Assembly: GCA_009780875.1 (NCBI GenBank)
Contig: WQZE01000078.1
Span: forward strand, 1 to 5,706
Reading direction: 5' to 3'
Length of the DNA: 5,706 nucleotides
DNA from: Bacillota bacterium
GTDB lineage: Bacteria > Bacillota > Clostridia > Christensenellales > Pumilibacteraceae
The position numbers and the translations under genes are program-made. Below, piece by piece: positions 1 to 5,600 of this stretch. The stretch's first letter is position 1; each line of letters starts with the position of its first letter. The notes beneath the pieces are model-generated. The model was not told where the DNA came from. It did no database searches and saw only the letters and a list, made by a program, of their open reading frames with translations.

Positions 1-1004
1 ATGATGGATTCGGCATAGGTTTCTCCAAAATTGTGTGGCGTGTCGTGCACCATTGCGGGCAGAATGGGTGCAAACCCAAGCCCTAGCACCAAGAGACCTA
101 TGAGCGTGGGTTGGTTGAAACTGAACGGCAACAAGAGTGCAAAAACCGCCAAAAGAGAGACCCCAATGCCTATGCGTATCATTGTCTTGTCTCCCGTTTT
201 TTTGGCAAAAAATCCTGCCAAAAATCTCCCAAGCGTGATTCCCAAATAAAACAAAGACCCAAAGAGTGCGGCTGTGGGCGTGGGTACGCCCTTGGCAAGC
301 ACAAGATAACTTGCAATCCATACGCCACAAAGGGATTCCAATGCCACATAGGCAAAGCAAGCAAGCAGCATTGCAAGGACGCCTTTTTGTTGGAGGGATT
401 GCAAGAGCGTAGGGGGAGTGGGTTTGGGTTCTGGGGGTTTGGCGTCTTGGGTCTTGCTTGGTTTGTGCCAAAGTGGGAGTGCCAAAAAGAGCAAGAATGT
501 CAACGAGGCTTGTAGGATGCCCACTATGAGATAGCCGCCGTGCCAACCAAAGGAGTTTGTGATTGCAAAACTCATAAGGAGAGGACCCGTGGCGGCACCC
601 AGACCCAACACGCAGTGGAGCCAGTTCATATGTTTGGAGTCCAGGTGTGTGGCTACATAGCCGTTGAGGGTGGCATCAATGGCACCGGCTCCAAACCCAT
701 AGGGGAAGGCAAAAAGGAACAATAGCCAAAACGAATTTGAAAAAGCAAAGCCCAAAAGTGCCAAGGTTGCACAAGCGGTAGAGATGGCACACAAAAGACC
801 TGTGCCCAACTTTTTGAGCAAAGCACTTGTGCACAGGGTGGATACAATGGTGGAGACCGAGATGACCACGGTCAAGAGACTGGCGTAGCCTAGGGGGATG
901 CCCAAGTCGTTTTGCATCAGTGGCCAGGCGGAACCCAAAATAGAATCAGGCAAACCCATCCCAAAAAAGGCAAGATAGATGAGGGCTAGTAACAAAGAAA
1001 ACAT
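1..1004 (-). CDS. Major facilitator superfamily (MFS) transporter, C-terminus cut by window edge
   Basis: Integral membrane permease, probably a proton-coupled carrier of a small solute; the substrate cannot be read from sequence. The frame is open from the ATG at 1004 to the window edge (334 codons seen; MFS proteins usually have about 390-410). About ten hydrophobic helices are visible (roughly residues 3-20, 42-62, 68-88, 92-118, 130-150, 156-178, 208-238, 244-265, 275-294, 298-318), so the last two are off-window. Family signs are GMGLPDSILGSAWP in helix 1, GFGAGAIDATLNGYV at 104-118, and a motif-A-like loop GRFLAGFFAKKTGDK at 259-273. A proline/lysine-rich cytoplasmic loop at 181-199 separates the two six-helix halves, as expected. 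The start is supported by AAGAGGA (complement of 1014-1020), nine bases upstream. It is transcribed away from the NERD gene. Confidence in MFS is high; any finer family assignment would be a guess. Confidence 0.9.
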   Translation of the reverse strand, partial: MFSLLLALIYLAFFGMGLPDSILGSAWPLMQNDLGIPLGYASLLTVVISVSTIVSTLCTSALLKKLGTGLLCAISTACATLALLGFAFSNSFWLLFLFAFPYGFGAGAIDATLNGYVATHLDSKHMNWLHCVLGLGAATGPLLMSFAITNSFGWHGGYLIVGILQASLTFLLFLALPLWHKPSKTQDAKPPEPKPTPPTLLQSLQQKGVLAMLLACFAYVALESLCGVWIASYLVLAKGVPTPTAALFGSLFYLGITLGRFLAGFFAKKTGDKTMIRIGIGVSLLAVFALLLPFSFNQPTLIGLLVLGLGFAPILPAMVHDTPHNFGETYAESI

Positions 1005-1050
1005 AACGGAAAATCCTCTTTTGTTGTTTGCAAAACGACCCAAATTTGTG

Positions 1051-1079
1051 TTGTATGTATTTGGGCGTACTAATACAGT
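1051..1079 (+). promoter_or_regulatory. Possible promoter for the NERD gene
   Basis: TTGTAT (1051-1056) and TACAGT (1074-1079) are separated by 17 bases, each matching four of six consensus positions for the vegetative sigma factor. Transcription would start near 1086 and give a leader of about 100 bases. The -35 box lies inside the inverted-repeat arms, so a protein bound there would block it. This is a weak call; no convincing promoter was found for the divergent transporter. Confidence 0.25.
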
Positions 1080-1172
1080 GTATGCAACACAAGGCGGCAT
1101 TGTCCCGTCAAAAGTGTTTGACCCAAAACATACAAACAAAAAACAGTGTCCAGAGAGCAAAACTCAAAGCAC

Positions 1173-1178
1173 AAGGAG
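1173..1178 (+). promoter_or_regulatory. Shine-Dalgarno site deciding the NERD gene start
   Basis: AAGGAG followed by six adenines and ATG at 1185. This near-perfect site favours the ATG over the upstream in-frame GTG at 1146. Confidence 0.85.
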
Positions 1179-1184
1179 AAAAAA

Positions 1185-1940
1185 ATGACAGAGAAATTGG
1201 CGATTTTGATTGCGATTGGACTAGGGGTTTATTTTGTTGCGGCACTCATTGCCTTTGGCAAAAAATCCAACAAAAAGGGATACACCAAGTCCAAAAGAAA
1301 AACCAAAAGCGGGTTTAGCGAGGAGTACAAGGACTATGTCAATCGCTACAAGGGAGAGCAAGGCGAGGCGTGGGTGCAAAGTGAGCTGGGTCAAAATGAG
1401 GCGGGCAAAAAATATGTACTCAACGATGTGATGATTTGCAACCAAACAAAAGAGGGCGTTGCAAGCACGCAAATAGACCACATTGTCTTGACAAGGTATG
1501 GCGTGTTTGTCATAGAGACCAAAATGTATAGTGGCAGGATATATGGCAAAGAGGGGGACAAGCATTGGACCCAAGTCCTCAAATTTGGAGAGGTCAAAAA
1601 TCAGTTGTACAATCCAATCTTGCAAAACGATACGCACCTTTATGCTCTCAAAAAGTATGCTGGGTCAATGTTGTCAGAGGCACAAAAAGATAGTTTTTAT
1701 TCGTTGGTTGTGTTTCCGGTTGCAGAGTTGAGTGTAGAGTGGGAACACACGCCCGTTTGTGATATTGAGGGAGCCAAAGATTTCATCCATCGTGCGGGCA
1801 AGAATGCAGAGCAAACTGGGTACAGTGTGTTTTCGGAGCAAGAACTTGTGGCCCTCTATCAGTGTCTGTTGCAAGCCAAGAATGACACGCCCATAGGGAT
1901 GGAGGAGCACATTGCCCGCATCAAGCAAAAGCACGGCTGA
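1185..1940 (+). CDS. Membrane-anchored NERD-domain protein (predicted nuclease-related)
   Basis: 251-residue protein with one N-terminal membrane segment (about residues 5-24), a very basic linker (26-41, rich in Lys), then a NERD domain (about 55-175). NERD (nuclease-related domain) belongs to the PD-(D/E)xK nuclease-like superfamily and is proposed to act in DNA processing. The landmarks are present: GEQGE at 57-61, STQIDHIVLTRYGVFVIETK at 94-113, GRIYG at 117-121, a Trp at 128, and NQLYNPILQNDTHLYAL further on. D98 and E111-x-K113 give an intact predicted catalytic core. The C-terminal part (about 176-251) has no motif I recognise. The start is fixed by AAGGAG at 1173-1178, six bases before the ATG. 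A GTG at 1146 extends the frame but has no such site. The topology puts the nuclease domain in the cytoplasm, next to the membrane. It has no clear functional link to its neighbours. Substrate and biological role are unknown. Confidence 0.9.
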   Translation: MTEKLAILIAIGLGVYFVAALIAFGKKSNKKGYTKSKRKTKSGFSEEYKDYVNRYKGEQGEAWVQSELGQNEAGKKYVLNDVMICNQTKEGVASTQIDHIVLTRYGVFVIETKMYSGRIYGKEGDKHWTQVLKFGEVKNQLYNPILQNDTHLYALKKYAGSMLSEAQKDSFYSLVVFPVAELSVEWEHTPVCDIEGAKDFIHRAGKNAEQTGYSVFSEQELVALYQCLLQAKNDTPIGMEEHIARIKQKHG

Positions 1941-1985
1941 GTACAAAAACGCCCCAAGGGGATTTCAAAAATTTGGTAAAAATGC

Positions 1986-2014
1986 TTGCAAAATATTTGC
2001 GGTTGTGGTATAAT
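1986..2014 (+). promoter_or_regulatory. Strong sigma-A type promoter with extended -10, driving secG
   Basis: TTGCAA (-35, 1986-1991), a 17-base spacer, then TATAAT (-10, 2009-2014) preceded by TG at 2006-2007, which is the extended -10 arrangement. Transcription should start around 2020, leaving a leader of about 65 bases before secG. A small dyad, GCAAA (1988-1992) and TTTGC (1996-2000), overlaps the -35 element and could be a repressor site. The promoter is separate from the NERD gene, whose stop codon lies 45 bases upstream of the -35. Confidence 0.85.
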
Positions 2015-2028
2015 AGAGTATAGACAAG

Positions 2029-2050
2029 TTGTGGCAAGAATGTGTCACAA
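2029..2050 (+). promoter_or_regulatory. Hairpin in the secG 5' leader
   Basis: TTGTGGCA (2029-2036) pairs with TGTCACAA (2043-2050), giving eight base pairs including one G.U, with a six-base loop. It lies just downstream of the predicted transcription start. It may protect the 5' end of the mRNA, or as a DNA dyad it may be an operator. There is no poly-U after it, so it is not a terminator. Confidence 0.45.
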
Positions 2051-2085
2051 GCACAATGTCGTTTTTTTGGATGGGGTGAGATGAT

Positions 2086-2418
2086 ATGAGTTGGCTAGCA
2101 ACAGCCTATTATGCAGGGTTTGGTGCCTTTATTGCACCGGCGTGGATGGTGGAAAGTTTTCCCATCATTCGGATTGTTTTGATTGCTTTGATTGCACTAT
2201 GTTCTGTGGCAATCGTTTTTACCATTTTGATGCAACCCTCCAATCAAGAGGGTTCGTTGGGTGCGATTGGTGGAGATAGTGACACCTATTTTTCCAAGAA
2301 CCAAGAAAAGACTTTGGAAGGGGCTATGAAACGATTGACCATTGTTTTGTCTATCGCCATCGGTGCAATGTCCATTCTATTTTTCTTGACCTATATCGGC
2401 TATGCTGGTGGGATTTGA
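2086..2418 (+). CDS. secG: Preprotein translocase subunit SecG
   Basis: SecG is the small, non-essential subunit of the SecYEG protein-conducting channel in the cytoplasmic membrane, where it stimulates SecA-driven export. The 110-residue protein has two transmembrane helices (about 27-48 and 83-104). Between them is the typical SecG loop: MQPSNQEGSLGAIGG at 49-63, followed by SDTYFSKNQEKTLEGAMKRL, which matches the family pattern of a small-residue loop, then F-x-K, then a basic stretch before helix 2. The N-terminus carries about 25 residues more than common SecG proteins, and these are aromatic and hydrophobic. The start is supported by GGGGTGAG at 2073-2080, five bases before the ATG. It has its own promoter (1986-2014) and a terminator at 2523-2552. 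Its position directly upstream of rnr matches the conserved Bacillota order and reinforces the assignment. Confidence 0.93.
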   Translation: MSWLATAYYAGFGAFIAPAWMVESFPIIRIVLIALIALCSVAIVFTILMQPSNQEGSLGAIGGDSDTYFSKNQEKTLEGAMKRLTIVLSIAIGAMSILFFLTYIGYAGGI

Positions 2419-2458
2419 GACGATAAAAAACTTTAAACTTTGCAAACAAAATTTTGCA

Positions 2459-2468
2459 CAATGCATTG
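2459..2468. repeat. 10-bp perfect palindrome between secG and rnr
   Basis: CAATGCATTG is a perfect palindrome directly after another small dyad, TGCAAA (2441-2446) with TTTGCA (2453-2458). These short dyads lie between the secG stop and the terminator. They could be an operator or simply AT-rich chance; nothing else supports a function. Confidence 0.25.
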
Positions 2469-2522
2469 CTACAAGACGCATCGAGGGTCTTTTGAGCAAG
2501 GTAGTTTGTGTATCATAGAGGG

Positions 2523-2552
2523 AAACGGGTGGTGTTTTGGTCACCCGTTTTT
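2523..2552 (+). terminator. Rho-independent terminator after secG, possibly an attenuator for rnr
   Basis: AAACGGGTG (2523-2531) and CACCCGTTT (2542-2550) form a perfect nine-base-pair stem with a ten-base loop, and the 3' side runs into TTTTT (2548-2552). It lies 105 bases after the secG stop and 55 bases before the rnr start. No convincing promoter is visible between it and rnr, so rnr may depend on read-through or on an atypical promoter. Bases 2533-2541 of the loop are complementary to 2581-2589, which suggests a regulated rather than a plain terminator. Confidence 0.85.
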
Positions 2553-2592
2553 GTATCAAAATGCGTGAGCGTGGCGTGGTACCAAAACAACA

Positions 2593-2597
2593 GGGAG
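2593..2597 (+). promoter_or_regulatory. Ribosome binding site of rnr
   Basis: GGGAG ends ten bases before the ATG at 2608, a slightly long spacing. The frame is closed upstream by a TGA at 2566 and offers no other ATG, GTG or TTG in between, so the start at 2608 is secure. The site begins three bases after the segment 2581-2589 that can pair with the terminator loop, so that pairing could affect ribosome access. Confidence 0.65.
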
Positions 2598-2607
2598 TAC
2601 AAAAATT

Positions 2608-5600
2608 ATGAAAGGCACAAGAGATGAGGGGCAAAAGCGTGGCAAGACAGGGTCACGCAGTGGAGGATATGGAGGTGGCAAGAGCGGAAAATTTTCCAAG
2701 GCACCTTTCAAGTCCTTTGATGGCAAGGCAAAAGAGGGAGCCAAGTTTGAAAAACCTAGGAGAGAAGGCGGTGAGAAAAGCCGTGATTTTGGCAAGAACG
2801 ACCGACGCACCAAGGATATGAGTTTCAAAAATGATAGCTTTGCTCCCAAAAAAGGGTACCAAGGTGGCAAAAGTACGGGGTACGCCAAGAAAGATGGCTT
2901 TGCAAAAAAAGAAGGTTTTGCAAAGAGTGAAGGCTTTGGGGGCAAAAAAGAAGGATTTGTCAAAAGAGACGGATTTTCAAAAAACAAAGAGGGTGCAGGC
3001 TTTGGTGGGCGTGGCAAGTCGTTTGGGGGCAGGTCGGACGGTCGCCCAAGGTTTGGTGGAGACAAGGATGGATTCCAAACAAAACGCCGCACCCATCACT
3101 ATGGGGACACCAAGGCTTTTGAGGGCGTTGTATTGGGAGATGGTTCGGGTAATGTGCTCAAAACCAAGTTTGACAAGTCCGGACAAGGCAGGAGTTTTGA
3201 ACGGGGTGGAAGATCTTCGGGTGGCAATTTTGCTAGGCAAGGCAAGTCGTTTGAGAAAAAAGATGGTTTTGCAAAAAGAGATGGATTTGCAAAACGCCCC
3301 CCCAATGGAGAGGGCAAGTTTGGTGCGGGGCGTGAGAACGACAGGCAAGGCAAGTTTGGTTCCAAGAGAGACAACTTTGCGAGAGATGACCGTAGAGATA
3401 GGGAGTCCACAAAAGAGTACGCAAAGGGAGACCGCTTTGCATCCAAAGGTCGCTCCTACAACCAAGGGCAAGGAGAGCGTGAATACAAAGACCGAGGCAC
3501 AAAGTTTGGAGGGTCCTTTGCAAACAAAAGGCACGCAACGCCAATGTCTGGATTGCGTACCCAAGAGCAAAGAGTGGATATTCATATCCCACCTACCGTT
3601 GAGTTGCCAAAGGTCAAGCGTGGCAAAACGCAAGAGTACATTGGGGACAGGTATCAACCAAAGACAGGCAGAGACGACAGGACAAAAACAAAAAGTTTTG
3701 GAGCAACCAAGTCCTATGCACCGCTTGCAGAGAGCAAGAGTATGAGTATGCAAGGCGTGTTGGAGGGCAATGCGCAAGGATTCGCTTTTTTGCGTGTGCC
3801 TGAGGGCGAGGATGTATTTGTGCCAGCAAGGGCACTCAATGGAGCAATGCACGGGGATACTTGCCTTGTGCGTGTGACCACCTACAAGGGGCGAACCGAG
3901 GGTGAGGTCGTGCGTGTCTTGGAGAGACAAGCCAATTTGGTGGGCAAAATCACGATGCAACACGGCGTGTGTTTTGTGACACCCATTGATGCAAGGGTAT
4001 CCAAGTCCATTGACATTGCCAGAGGCGATGAGTCCAACGCCATTGATGGGGACACCGTGGTTGTCTCTTTGATGGAGACAACAGGACACCCCAAAGGCAG
4101 GGTCATTGAGGTCTTGGGCAATGAGGGTGACATTGGATTGGATGTGTTGGCAATCATCCGCAGTTTTGGCTTGCGAGAAGAGTTTGACAAGGTGATAGAA
4201 TCCGAGGCAAGCAAACTACCCAAAATGGTGACGCAAGAGCAATTGGCGGGTCGGTCAGATTTTAGGAATGATTTGATTGTCACCATAGACGGCGACGACA
4301 CCAAGGATATTGATGATGCAGTGAGCGTGGTGGCGACCGAGGGCGGATGGAGACTGGGTGTCTATATTGCCGATGTTGCCGAATATGTGAGGCACGGCAG
4401 TGTGATTGACGAGGAGGCGTACAAGCGGGGTACCAGTGTGTACTTTGCGGACAGAGTGCTGCCAATGTTGCCAAGAGAGTTGTCCAATGGGATATGCAGT
4501 CTCAATCCCCAAGTAGATAGATTGGTGCTGTCCATTGTGATGGATATTGACAAAAATGGTACCGTCATTGGGCACAAGATTACCGAGGGTGTTGTCAAGA
4601 CCATCCAACTCACCTATCAAAAGGTGGATGCCATCTTGCAAGGCGGTATGGGTGTCATTGGATACTTGGGGCTCAAAGGGGTGACCAGCAGCAACACTGC
4701 ACGGCTATACAATATGCTTGTGGAAATGGACAAGTTGCGCACTGCCCTAGTCGCAAAACGCAATGCTGGCGGGAGCGTTGATTTTGATTTGCCAGAGTCC
4801 AAGATTGTGATAGACGGAGCGGGCAAAGTGGTGGATGTCAAGCGAGCAGAACGCAACAACTCACACCGTATCATAGAAGAGTTTATGCTCATTGCCAACA
4901 AAACGATTGCACAACATTTTGACAAACTCAAAGTGCCTTTTGTGTACAGGGTGCACGAGACGCCAGACCCCAAAAAGATTGATACGCTGGTAGACTTTTT
5001 GAGCGGGCTTGGTTATACACTCAAAGGTGATAGAGAAAACATTCAGCCAATGGATATACGCAAACTATTGGCAAGCGTGGAGGAGCGGCACACCAAGTCT
5101 GTCAACACCGTTGTGTTGCGGAGTATGATGAAAGCAAGTTATGAAATACAAAACAAAGGACACTTTGGCTTGGCGTTTTCGGATTATACGCATTTTACCT
5201 CTCCTATCCGCAGATATAGTGATTTGTGTATCCATCGGGTTATCAAAGAATGCTTGCAAAATGGTACCAAAGCCACCTCCAAATACAAGAATTTTGTGGA
5301 AGCCGCAGCCAAGCAAGCCTCCAAAACAGAAAGGCAGGCCGAAGATGCCGAACGCAAGGTGGACGACCTCAAAAAATGTGAATACGCCAAGGACCACATT
5401 GGAGAGGAACACACGGGTATCATTGGTGGTGTCATAGAGAAAGGGTTTTTTGTAGAACTCCCCAATACCTTAGAGGGGATGGTGCGTGTCACTACACTCA
5501 AAGATAGATACACTTTTGATGCAGCCAACTTGCGACTACAAAGTGGAAAAAACTCCTTTGCGATTGGTGACACCGTCAACATCAAAATCTATGGAGTAGA

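Larger units (their letters stand above)
1005..1184. promoter_or_regulatory. Divergent intergenic region with nested inverted repeats
   Basis: This 180-base gap lies between two divergent genes and holds at least four inverted repeats. CCCAAAT (1039-1045) pairs with ATTTGGG (1059-1065). TTGTGTTGTAT (1046-1056) pairs with ATGCAACACAA (1082-1092) with one G.T wobble. The 15-mer 1051-1065 pairs with the 14-mer CCCAAAACATACAA (1122-1135), leaving one bulged A. GTCAAA (1107-1112) pairs with TTTGAC (1117-1122) around the loop AGTG. Several arms overlap, so the stems are mutually exclusive. The sequence GACCCAAA also occurs twice in direct orientation (1037-1044 and 1120-1127). It could be a cluster of operator sites shared by the two genes or a switching leader RNA. 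No coding sequence is supported here. Confidence 0.55.
2608..3741 (+). other. Predicted intrinsically disordered Gly/Lys/Arg/Phe-rich region of RNase R (residues 1-378)
   Basis: By hand count, residues 1-310 contain about 64 Gly, 82 Lys plus Arg, 41 Asp plus Glu, 29 Phe and 7 Tyr, with no Cys, Trp or Ile and only six Leu/Val residues. This is the composition of a soluble, positively charged disordered chain with evenly spaced aromatic residues, like sticker-and-spacer or RGG/FG-type sequences. Two islands break the pattern: residues 162-190 (a short hydrophobic stretch, FEGVVLGDGSGNVL) and about 311-347 (containing VDIHIPPTVELPKVKRG). Such a tail could bind RNA or ribosomes, or drive condensation; this is inference from composition. 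Confidence 0.85.

Noticed and set aside
111..515. 134-codon plus-strand frame opposite the MFS gene
   Set aside because: The minus strand reads as a continuous MFS protein with proper helices and motifs; the plus frame has none.
1146..1184. Upstream GTG start for the NERD protein
   Set aside because: It adds a short polar stretch ahead of the membrane helix and has no Shine-Dalgarno site, while the ATG at 1185 has AAGGAG at ideal spacing.
1221..1637. 138-codon minus-strand frame opposite the NERD gene
   Set aside because: It is a shadow of a gene with clear NERD motifs and has no family resemblance.
1952..1961. CCCCAAGGGG as a terminator for the NERD gene
   Set aside because: The two-base loop is too tight for a stable hairpin and no T-run follows.
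2030..2049. CRP/FNR-type operator in the secG leader (TGTGG...TCACA)
   Set aside because: The half-sites are ten bases apart instead of the four to six expected, and one half deviates.
2081..2089. Mini-frame ATG ATA TGA overlapping the secG start
   Set aside because: Two codons only, and the Shine-Dalgarno spacing fits the ATG at 2086; it is most likely chance.
2492..2516. TTGAGC and TATCAT as an rnr promoter
   Set aside because: The 13-base spacing is too short, and the start point would put the terminator hairpin at the very 5' end of the transcript.
2556..3092. 178-codon minus-strand frame rich in Pro and Leu
   Set aside because: Its Phe/Leu/Pro repeats are simply the complement of the rnr Lys/Gly/Phe codons.
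2831..3745. 304-codon open frame on the plus strand inside rnr
   Set aside because: It overlaps the true rnr frame in the low-complexity region, has no ribosome binding site or recognisable domain, and is open because of the Lys/Gly-rich codon composition. It is only mentioned for the C7 slippage idea.
2977..4089. 370-codon open frame on the minus strand opposite rnr
   Set aside because: It is antisense to a gene with conserved domains, its translation is Cys/His/Leu-rich without family motifs, and it has no promoter or Shine-Dalgarno support.
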